Assembly: GCF_023101665.1 (NCBI RefSeq)
Contig: NZ_CP082161.1
Coordinates: 6,448,001-6,512,000, forward strand
Length of the DNA: 64,000 nucleotides
From: Bradyrhizobium sp. 195
GTDB lineage: Bacteria; Pseudomonadota; Alphaproteobacteria; Rhizobiales; Xanthobacteraceae
Direction of reading: 5' to 3'
The position numbers were made by a program, and so were the translations under genes. How positions within the stretch are numbered: position 1 is the first letter of the stretch; the number at the start of each line of letters is the position of its first letter. The notes under the pieces are model-generated. The model had not been told where the DNA came from and ran no database searches. It saw only the letters and a program-made list of their open reading frames with translations. Positions 20,748 through 30,423 of this stretch are shown here, in pieces.

Positions 20748-22409
20748 TTACATCGCCTCGTAGTTGGGACCGCCGCCGCCCTCCGGGGGAACCCAGGTGA
20801 TGTTACCGTTGGGATCCTTCACGTCGCAGGTTTTGCAGTGAACGCAGTTCTGGGCGTTGATCTGGAAACGCGGACTCGATCCCTCCTCGACCCACTCATA
20901 GACGCCGGCGGGACAATAGCGATTCGAGGGACCGGCGAACACGTCGTGCTCGGAGGTCTTCTGCAGGTTCATGTCCGTGACCTTGAGATGGACGGGCTGG
21001 TCCTCCTCATGGTTGGTGTTGGACAGGAACACCGAGGACAGCTTGTCGAACGAGATCTTGCCGTCCGGCTTCGGGTAGTTCTTCGGCGCGTGGCTCTTGG
21101 CCGGATCGAGCGTGGCACGATCGGGCTTGGCATGCGACAGCGTGCCGAACAGCGAGATGCCGAACAGCTGATTGGTCCACATGTCGATTGCGCCGAGTGG
21201 CACGCCGAGGAAGGTGCCGAACTTCGACCACAGCGGCTTGACGTTGCGGATCCTGAAGAGGTCCTTGCCGACCGCGGAATCGCGCCAGGCGTTCTCGTAG
21301 GCGAGGACCTCGTCATTGGCGCGGCCTTCGGCGAGCGCGGCGGCGAGATGTTCGGCCGCGAGCATGCCGGTGCCCATCGCGTTGTGGACGCCCTTGATGC
21401 GGGGGACGTTGACGAAGCCAGCCGCGCAGCCGACCAACGCGCCGCCCGGGAAGGTCAGCCGCGGCACCGATTGGTAGCCGCCTTCGGTGATGGCGCGCGC
21501 GCCATAGGCGAGACGCTTGCCGCCTTCGAACACGTCGCGGATCGAGGGATGGGTCTTGAAGCGCTGGAATTCATCGAACGGCGACAGATACGGATCGTCG
21601 TAGTTCAGATGCACGACGAAGCCGACCGCGACGCGGTTGTCGTCGTAGTGATAGAGGAAGGAGCCGCCGCCGGTGGAGTTGTTGAGCGGCCAGCCGAAGG
21701 AGTGCTGGATCAGGCCTTTCTTGTGCTTGGCCGGATCGATCTGCCAGACTTCCTTGAGGCCGATGCCGAACTTCGGCGGCTCGCTCTTGGCGTCCAGTGC
21801 GAACTTCGCGATCAACTGTTTCGACAGCGAGCCGCGCGCGCCTTCGGCAAACAGCGTGTACTTGCCGAGCAGCTCCATGCCGCGGGTGTAGGAATCCTTG
21901 TGGGTGCCGTCCCTGGCGATCCCCATGTCGCCGGTCGCGATGCCCCGCACCGCGCCCTTGTCGTCATAGAGCACCTCGGTCGCGGCAAAGCCCGGATAGA
22001 TCTCGACGCCGAGCGCTTCCGCCTTCGGCGCCAGCCAGCGGCAGACATTGCCGAGCGAGCCGATGTAGCAGTGATGATTGTGCATCAGCGGCGGCATCGC
22101 GAAGTTCGGCAGCTTGATGCGGGTGTCGCCGAACATCCAGTAGAAGTGGTCGTCCTTGACCTGGGTCTTCAACGGACAGTCGGCATCCTCGCGCCAATCG
22201 GGGATCAGCTTGTCGAGCGAGATCGGATCAATCACCGCGCCGGAGAGAATATGCGCGCCGACCTCGGAGCCCTTCTCGACGACGACGACGTTGAGATCGG
22301 CGTTGAGCTGCTTCAGCCGGATCGCCGCGGCCAGGCCCGAGGGGCCGGCGCCGACGATGACGACGTCGAATTCCATGGATTCGCGCGGGGGAAGTTCTTC
22401 GGTGCTCAT
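20748..22409 (-). CDS. electron transfer flavoprotein-ubiquinone oxidoreductase
   Basis: ETF-QO passes electrons from reduced ETF (fed by acyl-CoA and other dehydrogenases) to ubiquinone. It is a membrane-associated flavoprotein with a 4Fe-4S cluster. 553 residues. FDVVIVGAGPSGLAAAIRL is the FAD fold, VEKGSEVGAHILSGAVIDP follows it, GGGSFLYHYDD and GCAAGFVNVPRIKG are family segments, and the C-terminal ferredoxin-like part has CPAGVYEW with INAQNCVHCKTCDVKDP, giving the four cluster cysteines. The terminal WVPPEGGGGPNYEAM is typical. Divergent from the uracil-DNA glycosylase gene. Confidence 0.96.
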   Translation of the reverse strand: MSTEELPPRESMEFDVVIVGAGPSGLAAAIRLKQLNADLNVVVVEKGSEVGAHILSGAVIDPISLDKLIPDWREDADCPLKTQVKDDHFYWMFGDTRIKLPNFAMPPLMHNHHCYIGSLGNVCRWLAPKAEALGVEIYPGFAATEVLYDDKGAVRGIATGDMGIARDGTHKDSYTRGMELLGKYTLFAEGARGSLSKQLIAKFALDAKSEPPKFGIGLKEVWQIDPAKHKKGLIQHSFGWPLNNSTGGGSFLYHYDDNRVAVGFVVHLNYDDPYLSPFDEFQRFKTHPSIRDVFEGGKRLAYGARAITEGGYQSVPRLTFPGGALVGCAAGFVNVPRIKGVHNAMGTGMLAAEHLAAALAEGRANDEVLAYENAWRDSAVGKDLFRIRNVKPLWSKFGTFLGVPLGAIDMWTNQLFGISLFGTLSHAKPDRATLDPAKSHAPKNYPKPDGKISFDKLSSVFLSNTNHEEDQPVHLKVTDMNLQKTSEHDVFAGPSNRYCPAGVYEWVEEGSSPRFQINAQNCVHCKTCDVKDPNGNITWVPPEGGGGPNYEAM

Positions 22410-22544
22410 CTGATCTCAGCCCTTGAGACGGTCCTTGGTCGATTGCGCCCTCTTGTTTCCGATTTTTCCGGATAGGACAACCTCGGAAATGCGTTTCGCT
22501 GGGATACAAGGCGGCTTAAACTGATATAAAGTCTGACTTTCCAA

Positions 22545-23354
22545 ATGATCCCCGAACCCGCACCCACCGTCCGCGAGCTTCTCGCCTTCTATCTGGAGGC
22601 CGGGATCGATTGCGCGCTCGCGGAGGAACCGATCGACCGCCTGGCGGAATTGGACGCTCCGCCGCCGGCCCCGCGCGCGGCACCTCCGGTCGAGGCACCG
22701 CGGCCGGTCTCCGCGCCGGCGGTGATGCGTGGCGAGGCCGCCCCTGCCCCCGACGTCGCGATCGCCTCGGCGCGCGAGGCCGCGCGCACCGCGCCGACGC
22801 TGGAGGCGCTGCGCGAGCTGATGCAGAGCTTCGAGGGCTGCGCGCTGAAGCACACCGCGACGCGGCTGGTGTTCGCCGACGGCAATCCGCAGGCGCGCAT
22901 CATGTTCGTCGGCGAGGCGCCGGGCCGCGACGAGGACATCGAGGGCCTGCCCTTCGTCGGGCGCAGCGGCAAGCTGCTCGATCTGATGATCGGCGCGATC
23001 GGGCTCAACCGCACCACCGCCTATATCGCCAATGTGATTCCCTGGCGGCCGCCCGGCAACCGCACCCCGACGCCGCAGGAGACGCAGATCTGCCTGCCCT
23101 TCATCCAGCGCCAGATCGAGCTGGTGAATCCCGACGTGCTGGTGACGCTCGGCAACCCCTCCACCCAGACGCTGCTGGGAACGCGCGAGGGCATCATGCG
23201 CACGCGCGGGCGCTGGTTCGACTACGACGCGGGTACGCGCACCATCCGCGCGCTGCCGACCTTTCACCCTGCGTATCTCTTGCGCTCGCCGTCCTACAAG
23301 CGACTGGCCTGGCAGGACCTGCGGGCGATCGCAAAGGCGCTGGCGGGCGCGTGA
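22545..23354 (+). CDS. uracil-DNA glycosylase, family-4-like, with incomplete cluster cysteines
   Basis: 269 residues. Motif A GEAPGRDED and motif B FHPAYLLRSP, plus LPFVGRSGKLLD and RPPGNRTPTP, place it in the family 4 UDG group, which removes uracil from DNA. An ~80-residue Pro/Ala-rich N-terminal extension begins RELLAFYLEAGIDCALAEEP. Typical family 4 enzymes bind 4Fe-4S through four Cys. Here the first is replaced (FEGC, only the second kept), the third is Trp (NVIPWRPP instead of NVVKCRPP), and the fourth is kept (TQICLPF). So the cluster is probably absent or altered. Divergent from ETF-QO. Confidence 0.88.
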   Translation: MIPEPAPTVRELLAFYLEAGIDCALAEEPIDRLAELDAPPPAPRAAPPVEAPRPVSAPAVMRGEAAPAPDVAIASAREAARTAPTLEALRELMQSFEGCALKHTATRLVFADGNPQARIMFVGEAPGRDEDIEGLPFVGRSGKLLDLMIGAIGLNRTTAYIANVIPWRPPGNRTPTPQETQICLPFIQRQIELVNPDVLVTLGNPSTQTLLGTREGIMRTRGRWFDYDAGTRTIRALPTFHPAYLLRSPSYKRLAWQDLRAIAKALAGA

Positions 23355-23374
23355 GGGGCCGGACGCTCCCTCCC

Positions 23375-23463
23375 CGTCATTGCGAGCGAAGCGAAGCAAT
23401 CCAGGGTGCCTCTGCGGAAAGATCCTGGATTGCTTCGTCGCAAGGGCTCCTCGCAATGACGAC
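23375..23463. repeat. dispersed palindromic repeat, CGTCATTGCGAG type
   Basis: cgtcattgcgag ... ctcgcaatgacg with inner gaagcaatcca / tggattgcttcg, same design as 3639-3726. It lies between the convergent UDG and membrane glycosyltransferase genes. Confidence 0.82.
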
Positions 23464-23484
23464 GGAAAGAGCCCGCGTGCAGCC

Positions 23485-24993
23485 TCACGTCCCTTTCGGC
23501 CGCACGATGGCCCAGCCGATCCGCAGCAATTGCTGCCGACCCGTCACCAGCCATTCGAAAGCTCGCGGCACTTCCGGCACGATGCCGGGAAAGCGTTTGA
23601 GGATCTCCGGCGGCGGCGTGCCGGCGGTGTCGGAAGCGCGCCAGACCACGACGCCGCCGGTCTCGCTGAACTTGGCCTGAGTCATCCATGGCGTGCGCGC
23701 GGGGTCGGCGTCGATGAACAGATGCGGCCGGCCGGAATGCAGTGTGATCAGGCTCGCAAGCTGGGTCTCGCCGGCAACCGCGCGCAGGCGATGGTTGGTG
23801 CGGCGGGCAAAGCTCTCGTCGAAGAAATCCGAGATCGCACGCGCCGGCATCGAAGTCGCGATCTCGTTTGTGCCGGTCCAGGGCAGAAACAGGACGGCGA
23901 GCACGACGCCCACGGCCGGCGCCACGACGGCAGCGGCCCACACCATACGCAGCATCCGCGCGCGACGCATTGCAATGAGCTCGTCGGCCGCAACGACCAC
24001 GGCAAGCCCGGTCATGACCAGCACGACGCCGGCGCCACCGACGACGGAGTCGAGCCCGAGCAGGCCGGAGATCAGCGCTGCGCCCAGCACCGGGGCGAGC
24101 GCGAAGAAATAGACGAAGTTGCGCGCGAGCGGCGCGACCGGCGGCCGGAAGATGATCGGCGGCTCCTCGCCCTTGGTGGCGAACAGCCCGGTGTTGAGGA
24201 AGGTCAGCGCCGGGATCGCGGCCGCCCCGAGCACGAGGCCGCCGAGCAGCCAGGCCGCATGCAGGGCCCGGGCACCCAGCTCCGCAACTTGCGGCAGGGC
24301 CGGCATCGCAAGCGTCTCGGCCCGCATCAGCCAGACCGCATAGGGCAGCGCCAGAACCGCCACGACGATCAGCGCAAACAGCGGATCGAGCGCGCGCAGT
24401 GTCCGGCGGCCGCCTGCGGTCGAGACCGCGAACACCACGAGCAGCAACAGGAGAAAGATCGCCGCGGGCGTCGTCAGCAACAAGAGGCCGGCCTCGATCG
24501 ACCAGGCGAACCAGGCGTTGCCGCGGCGCTGGCCGATGATCTGCCAGGAGTGCAGCAGCAGCAGCGCCCAGAGCGGCCGGGCCAGGATGAGGGGGCCGAA
24601 GTCGAGCGCCGACGAGGAGAAGGCGAGCACCGTCATGGTCAAGAGCACGGCGAGCACCGCCTGCTGCGAGCCGACCACGGCGCGGGAGAGATGATAGAGC
24701 GCGATGAAGGTGGCGATCTCGCAAAGCTGGGCCAGCACATAGACGCCGAACATGTGGCCACCGGCGGCGCGATAGGCGATGTCGGCGAGCCAAACCGGCA
24801 AAGGTGGACCGAGCTCGGTGCCGACCTGATATTCGCGTCCGAAAGCCAGCAGCGTCGCGAGGGTGCCCGGCGGGCTGCGGTAGAACACCAGCGCCACGAA
24901 CAGCCACATCGCGGCCTGGAGCAGCACGACGATCCAGACGATCAGCCGCGGCCGGGCGCGAATGAGCTCGATGACCAGGGAGGTAAACCGCAT
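23485..24993 (-). CDS. multi-pass membrane glycosyltransferase-like protein (GT39/ArnT-like)
   Basis: 502 residues from ATG 24993, with about ten hydrophobic helices. REYQVGTELGPPLPVWLADI early in the protein resembles the first periplasmic loop of GT39/PMT-type transferases, where acidic residues act on polyprenyl-linked sugars. The C-terminal 100 residues are soluble (FIDADPARTPWM, EVPRAFEWLVTGRQQLLRIG). Substrate unknown; assignment to the superfamily is by topology and this loop. Both flanks are dispersed repeats, so it stands alone. Confidence 0.7.
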   Translation of the reverse strand: MRFTSLVIELIRARPRLIVWIVVLLQAAMWLFVALVFYRSPPGTLATLLAFGREYQVGTELGPPLPVWLADIAYRAAGGHMFGVYVLAQLCEIATFIALYHLSRAVVGSQQAVLAVLLTMTVLAFSSSALDFGPLILARPLWALLLLHSWQIIGQRRGNAWFAWSIEAGLLLLTTPAAIFLLLLLVVFAVSTAGGRRTLRALDPLFALIVVAVLALPYAVWLMRAETLAMPALPQVAELGARALHAAWLLGGLVLGAAAIPALTFLNTGLFATKGEEPPIIFRPPVAPLARNFVYFFALAPVLGAALISGLLGLDSVVGGAGVVLVMTGLAVVVAADELIAMRRARMLRMVWAAAVVAPAVGVVLAVLFLPWTGTNEIATSMPARAISDFFDESFARRTNHRLRAVAGETQLASLITLHSGRPHLFIDADPARTPWMTQAKFSETGGVVVWRASDTAGTPPPEILKRFPGIVPEVPRAFEWLVTGRQQLLRIGWAIVRPKGT

Positions 24994-25091
24994 GCAACGC
25001 CTGAAAGATGCAGCCAACCCGTCCAGCCGGCCCTATTCGTTCACATCTGTTTTGATAATGGGCGCTGCGCGTCGTGGCAACCGCCACAAGT

Positions 25092-25195
25092 CGTCATGCC
25101 CGGGCTTGTCCCGCCTGCGCGGCGAAGGCCCGGGCATCCACGTTCTTCGTGCCGCGGGTAAGGTGTGGATGGCCGGGTCAAGCCCGGCCATGACG
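25092..25195. repeat. dispersed palindromic repeat, CGTCATGCCCGGGC type
   Basis: Arms cgtcatgcccgggcttg and caagcccggccatgacg, with an inner catccac / gtggatg pair. A related copy is at 50442-50524. Located between rnhB and the membrane glycosyltransferase gene. Confidence 0.78.
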
Positions 25196-25220
25196 ATATA
25201 GGGATCAGCAGCGCTAAGCC

Positions 25221-26066
25221 TTAAAGATTTGCCGACACGTCGACTTCCACGTTGGCGTCCACCTGTACCTCGGTGACGGTGAACAGGTCCTGCACCGGCT
25301 CGACCGTCCAGGGCATATGCTTTGCGCGGGCGGCGGCGACGGGAGCAAAGAAGCTGCGGTGATGGACGGTGGGACCGAGGCGGTCAAGCGCGTCGAGGTG
25401 CTCGGGAACGGCATAGCCCTTGTGCTGCTCGAAGCCATAACCGGGGCAGTCCTGCGCCAGCGCGCACATCAGGCGGTCGCGCGTCACCTTGGCGACGATC
25501 GAGGCCGCGGCGATCGACAGGACGATGCCGTCGCCGCCGATCACGGCCTCGCAGTCGCAAGACGTGTCGAGCCGATCGCGGCCGTCGACGAACACATGGC
25601 GCGGCGAGTCGGGCAGCGCGACCACGGCGCGCTTCAGTGCCCACAACGAGGCACGCAGGATGTTGTCGCGGTCGATCCGGGAGCGCGAGGCGACGGCGAC
25701 CGAGACCTGCGCGGTGGCGCAGATCTTATCGAACAGCCTTTCCCGCTCCTCGGCCGTCAGGCGCTTGGAATCGTCGATGCCGCGCGGAATGCGGTCGGGA
25801 TCGAGAATCACGGCGGCCGCGACCACGGGTCCGGCGAGCGGCCCGCGGCCTGCCTCGTCGCAGCCCGCAACCGGCCAGACACCGCGCTTGATCAGCGCGC
25901 GCTCGCGACGGAAGCTCGGCGGCGCGATCGCGATGATGCCTTTCTTGCCGGCCGGGACCTTGACGGCCGACGCCTTGGCCGCCTTCGAGGGCGCTGCCTT
26001 CCTGGCGGCGTCCTGCTTTGCCGCGTCTTTGGCGGCCGGCTTCCTGGCGGACTTGTCCCGAATCAT
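25221..26066 (-). CDS. rnhB: ribonuclease HII
   Basis: RNase HII nicks the RNA strand 5' of single ribonucleotides in DNA. 281 residues from ATG 26066. The catalytic core starts near residue 65: [20 protein letters not shown] (Asp-Glu), [15 protein letters not shown] and [15 protein letters not shown], with [11 protein letters not shown] near the end. The first ~50 residues are an Ala/Lys-rich tail ([20 protein letters not shown]) absent from most RNase HII and similar in style to the PPDK tail at 6760. The C-terminal extension after HHRSF is acidic. Confidence 0.94.
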   Translation of the reverse strand: MIRDKSARKPAAKDAAKQDAARKAAPSKAAKASAVKVPAGKKGIIAIAPPSFRRERALIKRGVWPVAGCDEAGRGPLAGPVVAAAVILDPDRIPRGIDDSKRLTAEERERLFDKICATAQVSVAVASRSRIDRDNILRASLWALKRAVVALPDSPRHVFVDGRDRLDTSCDCEAVIGGDGIVLSIAAASIVAKVTRDRLMCALAQDCPGYGFEQHKGYAVPEHLDALDRLGPTVHHRSFFAPVAAARAKHMPWTVEPVQDLFTVTEVQVDANVEVDVSANL

Positions 26067-26139
26067 GGCCGGGATGGTGCGCAAGCGGCCCGGGCTGCGC
26101 AACCGGGAACCCCAGACAATTCCCGTTATTCAGGCTGGC

Positions 26140-26595
26140 CTACTCCGCCAGATGCACCCGCCGGTCCTCGCCGACCTCGATGCCGGGCGCGACCACGACC
26201 TCCCAGGGATGGCCGTCGGGGTCCGCGAAATAGCCGGAATAGCCGCCGTAATCGGTCTCATGGGCGGCCTTCACCAGATTCGCCCCCTTGCCGAGGGCGA
26301 AGGCCATCACCGCATCGACCTCGTCCCGTGTCCGACAGTTCCAGGCGATCGTCATGCCGCGAAAGGTCGTCGGCCTCGGCTGATCCGGCAACGCGGCGTC
26401 CGCCGCGAGCTGATTCCACGGAAACAGCGCGAGCACCGGACCGCCGGTATCGTAGAACGCGACGGCCTCTCCGGTCGCCTTCAGCCGGCGCGAGAAGCCG
26501 AGCGCGTCGTAAAAGGCGATGCTGGCGCGGATGTCACTCACACCGAGCGTGATGACGGTGAGCCGCGGCAGCGGAGGCTGGAGTTGCTTGCTCAT
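26140..26595 (-). CDS. VOC family (glyoxalase/dioxygenase-like) protein
   Basis: 151 residues. LTVITLGVSDIRASIAFYDA and LGFSRRL form the first beta-alpha-beta module; YSGYFADPDGHPWEVVVAPG is the second, with the PDGHxWE signature of the family (Glu as metal ligand). The substrate cannot be inferred. AAGAGG 9 bp upstream supports ATG 26595. It is followed 22 bp upstream (same strand) by the radical SAM gene, so the pair is likely cotranscribed. Confidence 0.88.
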   Translation of the reverse strand: MSKQLQPPLPRLTVITLGVSDIRASIAFYDALGFSRRLKATGEAVAFYDTGGPVLALFPWNQLAADAALPDQPRPTTFRGMTIAWNCRTRDEVDAVMAFALGKGANLVKAAHETDYGGYSGYFADPDGHPWEVVVAPGIEVGEDRRVHLAE

Positions 26596-26617
26596 GCGAC
26601 GCCTCTTCCACTCCCGG

Positions 26618-27796
26618 TCAGAACAGGCTGAGCTGATCGCCGCTCCGCTTCGGCCGCGCAAAGTGATCCGTCGTAAGCTTTGAGCGCCGCTTGTTGAGGC
26701 CAAGCCTGTCGCAGGCAATCTCGAAGCGGCGGCCGATGGTCCAGGCCATCGGTCCCGTGCCCTTCATCCGCTCGCCCCATTTCGCATCGTAGTCGCGCCC
26801 GCCGCGCATGTCGCGGATCAGCGTGAAGACGTGGCGATAGCGGTCCGGATAGTTCGCCATCAGCCATTCGCGGAAGAGATCGCGCACCTCCAGCGGCAGC
26901 CGCAGCAGCACATAGGAGGCTTCCTTGACGCCGGCATGGGCGGCGGCATCGAGAATGCGCTCGATCTCGGAATCGTTCAGCGCTGGGATCACGGGCGCGA
27001 CCATCACGGTGGTGGGAATGCCGGCGTCCGAAAGCTGCTTCAGCGCCTCCAGTCGCTTCGGCGGCGTCGAGGCCCGCGGCTCCATGGTGCGCGCCAGTTT
27101 TGGATCGAGCGAGGTGACCGAGATCGCGACCTTGGCGAGGTTGCGCTTTGCCATGCGCGCGAGAATGTCGATGTCGCGCACCACCAGCGCGGATTTGGTG
27201 ACGATGCCGACGGGATGGCCGGCGCGTTCCAACACCTCGAGGATGCCGCGCATGATCTTCCGCTCGCGCTCGATCGGCTGGTAGGGATCGGTGTTGGCGC
27301 CGATCGCGATCATCCGCGGCTCATAGCCGGTCGCGGCGAGCTCCTTCTCGAGCAGCGCGGGCGCCTCAGGTTTCACAAACAGCTTCGATTCGAAATCAAG
27401 CCCCGGCGACAGGCCGAGATAGGCATGGGTCGGCCGGGCAAAGCAGTAGACACAACCATGCTCGCAACCGCGATAGGGATTGATCGAGCGGTCGAAGCCG
27501 ATATCGGGTGAGTCGTTGCGGGTGATCACCTTGCGCGAGGTATCGACCCCCACACTGGTCTTGAACGGCGGCAGCTCTTCCAGGCTCTGCCAGCCGTCGT
27601 CGAAGGCGACGCGCGCCTCGGCCTCAAAGCGGCCGCTTGCATTCGACTGCGCACCCCGCCCTCTCCGGCGCGCGCGGTCGATGGCGACGCCGAGCTCTGG
27701 AAAATCGGCTGGAAAATCAGAGTCCGCACCCGCCGGCTCGGAGGGCGCCGTGACCGGCGGGTGCTTGTGAGCATGAGAGGATGCTGCTGGACTCAT
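26618..27796 (-). CDS. PA0069-type radical SAM protein
   Basis: About 392 residues. INPYRGCEHGCVYCFARPTH holds the CxxxCxxC 4Fe-4S motif, followed by the SAM-binding AIGANTDPYQPIE and later SVTSLDPKLARTMEPRA. These are typical of the spore-photolyase-like SPL/PA0069 group, whose substrate is not established. The C-terminus ends KRSGDQLSLF. ATG 27796 follows from sequence; an earlier in-frame start adds seven residues without better support. Confidence 0.88.
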   Translation of the reverse strand: MSPAASSHAHKHPPVTAPSEPAGADSDFPADFPELGVAIDRARRRGRGAQSNASGRFEAEARVAFDDGWQSLEELPPFKTSVGVDTSRKVITRNDSPDIGFDRSINPYRGCEHGCVYCFARPTHAYLGLSPGLDFESKLFVKPEAPALLEKELAATGYEPRMIAIGANTDPYQPIERERKIMRGILEVLERAGHPVGIVTKSALVVRDIDILARMAKRNLAKVAISVTSLDPKLARTMEPRASTPPKRLEALKQLSDAGIPTTVMVAPVIPALNDSEIERILDAAAHAGVKEASYVLLRLPLEVRDLFREWLMANYPDRYRHVFTLIRDMRGGRDYDAKWGERMKGTGPMAWTIGRRFEIACDRLGLNKRRSKLTTDHFARPKRSGDQLSLF

Positions 27797-28006
27797 GAAG
27801 CCAAGATAGCACGGCAAAGGAACAAATCAAGAACACAAACGAAAAACTGAAAAACAACCCCATGCAAAGTTGCGGCCCAAATTTCGGGCGCGGTCCTTTG
27901 ACCTCACGCAACACGCCCGACATGGCGATTTCGTTTGATGCCGGTCAGGGATCAATCGCCGCGGAACAATGTTGGTGACGATCGCCGGGTGAAGGTCAGC
28001 AGGAAC

Positions 28007-30421
28007 ATGACAAAGCAACAACAATCGGCCTCAGCGAGCAGCGACCTCGGTCTCCTTGATAGCTACTGGCGCGCCGCGAACTACCTCTCCGTCGGGCAAA
28101 TTTACCTGCTGGACAATCCTCTGCTGCGCGAGCCCTTGCGCCCCGAGCACATCAAGCCGCGTTTGCTCGGCCATTGGGGTACAACGCCCGGCCTGAACTT
28201 CATCTACGCCCACCTCAACCGCGTCATTCGCACGCTTGATGTCAGCGTGCTCTATGTCTGCGGCCCCGGCCATGGCGGGCCGGGCATGGTCGCCAACACC
28301 TATCTGGAAGGCAGCTACAGCGAGATCTATCCTGATATCGCGCGCGATGCGGACGGCATGCGCAAGCTGTTCAGGCAGTTCTCGTTCCCCGGTGGCATTC
28401 CGAGCCACGCCGCGCCGGAAACGCCGGGCTCGATCCACGAAGGCGGCGAACTCGGCTACGCGCTGGTGCATGCCTATGGCGCGGCGCTGGACAATCCTGA
28501 TTTGATCGTTGCCTGCGTGGTCGGCGACGGCGAAGCCGAGACCGGTCCGCTCGCCGCGTCCTGGCACTCCAACAAATTCCTGAACCCCGCCCATGACGGC
28601 GCGGTGCTGCCGATTCTGCATCTGAACGGCTACAAGATCGCCAACCCGACCGTGCTCGGGCGGATGCGCGACGAGGAAATCCGCGATCTCTTCCGCGGGT
28701 TCGGCCACGAGCCGCTGTTCGTCGAAGGTGATGAGCCCAAATTGATGCACCAGGCCATGGCGGATGCGCTCGACGTCGCGCTCGCCAGCATCCGCTCGAT
28801 CCAGCAGCACGCACGGGACGGGCGCGGAAGCGTCGAGCGGCCGCGCTGGCCGATGATCGTGCTGCGCAGCCCGAAGGGCTGGACCGGTCCGAAAGAGGTC
28901 GACGGCAAGAAGGTCGAGGGCTTTTGGCGCGCACATCAGGTCCCCGTCGCAGGCTGCCGTGAAAATCCGGCCCATCTCAAAGTGCTCGAAGACTGGATGC
29001 GCAGCTACGAGCCGGAAAAACTGTTCGACGAAAGCGGCGCGCTCATCCCCGAGCTTCAGGCGCTCGCGCCAGAAGGCCTCCGCCGCATGGGCGCCAATCC
29101 GCATGCCAATGGCGGCCTCCTGAAGAAAGAGCTGAAGCTGCCGGACTTCCGCAACTTCGCAATCGAAGTGCCGCAGCCCGGCGGCCTCATGGCCGAAGCG
29201 ACGCGCGAGCTCGGCAAATTTTTGCGCGATGTCATCCGCCTCAACGCGAAAGAGCGCAACTTCCGCATCATGGGCCCGGACGAAACCGCGTCAAACCGTC
29301 TGGACGCGGTGTTCGAGGAGACTGAACGCGTCTGGATGGAGCCGATCGAACCTTACGACGTGCATCTGGCGCAAGACGGCCGCGTCATGGAAGTGTTGAG
29401 CGAACATCTCTGCCAGGGCTGGCTCGAGGGCTATCTGCTCACCGGCAGGCATGGCTTCTTCTCGTGTTACGAGGCCTTCATCCACATCGTCGATTCCATG
29501 TTCAACCAGCATGCCAAATGGTTGAAGGTCACGCGCGAGCTGCCGTGGCGGCGGCCGATTGCGTCGCTCAATTACCTCTTGACCTCGCATGTCTGGCGTC
29601 AGGACCATAACGGCTTCAGCCACCAGGACCCCGGCTTCGTCGATCTCGTCGCCAACAAGAAGGCCGATATCGTCCGCATCTACTTCCCGCCTGATGCCAA
29701 CACGCTGCTGTGGATCGCCGACCATTGCCTGCGCACCTACAACCGCGTCAACGTGATCGTCGCCGGCAAGCAGCCGGCGCCGCAATGGCTGTCGATGCAG
29801 GAGGCGGCCACGCATTGCGATGCCGGCATCGGCATCTGGACCTGGGCGGGTACGGAAGCTGCAGGTCAGGAGCCCGACGTGGTCATGGCCTGCGCCGGCG
29901 ACGTGCCGACGCTGGAGACCCTCGCCGCCGTCGATCTCTTGCGCAAGGCGCTGCCGGACCTGAAGATCCGCGTCGTCAACGTCGTCGATCTCATGACGCT
30001 GCAGCCGCAGGAGCAGCATCCGCACGGCCTGTCCGACCGCGACTTCGACAGCCTGTTCACATCAGACAAGCCTGTCATCTTCGCCTATCACGGCTATCCA
30101 TACCTGATCCACCGGCTGACCTATAACCGCACCAACCATGCCGGCATGCATGTGCGCGGTTTTGCCGAGGAAGGCACCACGACGACGCCGTTCGACATGG
30201 TCGTGCTCAACGAGCTCGACCGCTATCACCTCGCGATCGAGGCGATCGAACGCGTGCCCGGGCTCGCGGCGAAGGCGGCTCAGGCCAAGCAGCAATTCCG
30301 CGACAAGCTGATCCAGCATTCGCGCTATGTGAGGGAGCACGGCGAGGACATGCCCGAGGTCCAGGACTGGGTCTGGCCCAACAGCTCCGGCGGCAATACC
30401 CCGACTGAGGCCGGCGACTAG
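28007..30421 (+). CDS. xfp: phosphoketolase (xylulose-5-P / fructose-6-P)
   Basis: ThDP enzyme that splits xylulose-5-P (or fructose-6-P) with Pi to acetyl phosphate plus glyceraldehyde-3-P (or erythrose-4-P). 804 residues. [19 protein letters not shown] and [20 protein letters not shown] bind cofactor and substrate; [20 protein letters not shown] is the ThDP motif; [13 protein letters not shown] and [20 protein letters not shown] lie in the pyrimidine domain. ATG 28007 follows AGCAGGAAC. Acetate kinase starts 2 bp after the stop, so acetyl phosphate goes straight to ATP. Confidence 0.97.
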   Translation: MTKQQQSASASSDLGLLDSYWRAANYLSVGQIYLLDNPLLREPLRPEHIKPRLLGHWGTTPGLNFIYAHLNRVIRTLDVSVLYVCGPGHGGPGMVANTYLEGSYSEIYPDIARDADGMRKLFRQFSFPGGIPSHAAPETPGSIHEGGELGYALVHAYGAALDNPDLIVACVVGDGEAETGPLAASWHSNKFLNPAHDGAVLPILHLNGYKIANPTVLGRMRDEEIRDLFRGFGHEPLFVEGDEPKLMHQAMADALDVALASIRSIQQHARDGRGSVERPRWPMIVLRSPKGWTGPKEVDGKKVEGFWRAHQVPVAGCRENPAHLKVLEDWMRSYEPEKLFDESGALIPELQALAPEGLRRMGANPHANGGLLKKELKLPDFRNFAIEVPQPGGLMAEATRELGKFLRDVIRLNAKERNFRIMGPDETASNRLDAVFEETERVWMEPIEPYDVHLAQDGRVMEVLSEHLCQGWLEGYLLTGRHGFFSCYEAFIHIVDSMFNQHAKWLKVTRELPWRRPIASLNYLLTSHVWRQDHNGFSHQDPGFVDLVANKKADIVRIYFPPDANTLLWIADHCLRTYNRVNVIVAGKQPAPQWLSMQEAATHCDAGIGIWTWAGTEAAGQEPDVVMACAGDVPTLETLAAVDLLRKALPDLKIRVVNVVDLMTLQPQEQHPHGLSDRDFDSLFTSDKPVIFAYHGYPYLIHRLTYNRTNHAGMHVRGFAEEGTTTTPFDMVVLNELDRYHLAIEAIERVPGLAAKAAQAKQQFRDKLIQHSRYVREHGEDMPEVQDWVWPNSSGGNTPTEAGD

Positions 30422-30423
30422 CC

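Noticed and set aside
18782..22475. Long plus-strand open frames across the TPR and ETF-QO genes
   Set aside because: They mirror real minus-strand genes and show no recognisable domain.
23375..23463. Repeats considered as a CRISPR array
   Set aside because: The repeats are single, palindromic and dispersed between genes, with no regular spacers and no cas genes.
27935..27955. Inverted repeat TTGAT-N11-ATCAA upstream of xfp, possible FixK/FNR site
   Set aside because: FNR/FixK sites have a 4-base spacer (TTGAT-N4-ATCAA). The 11-base spacer does not fit.
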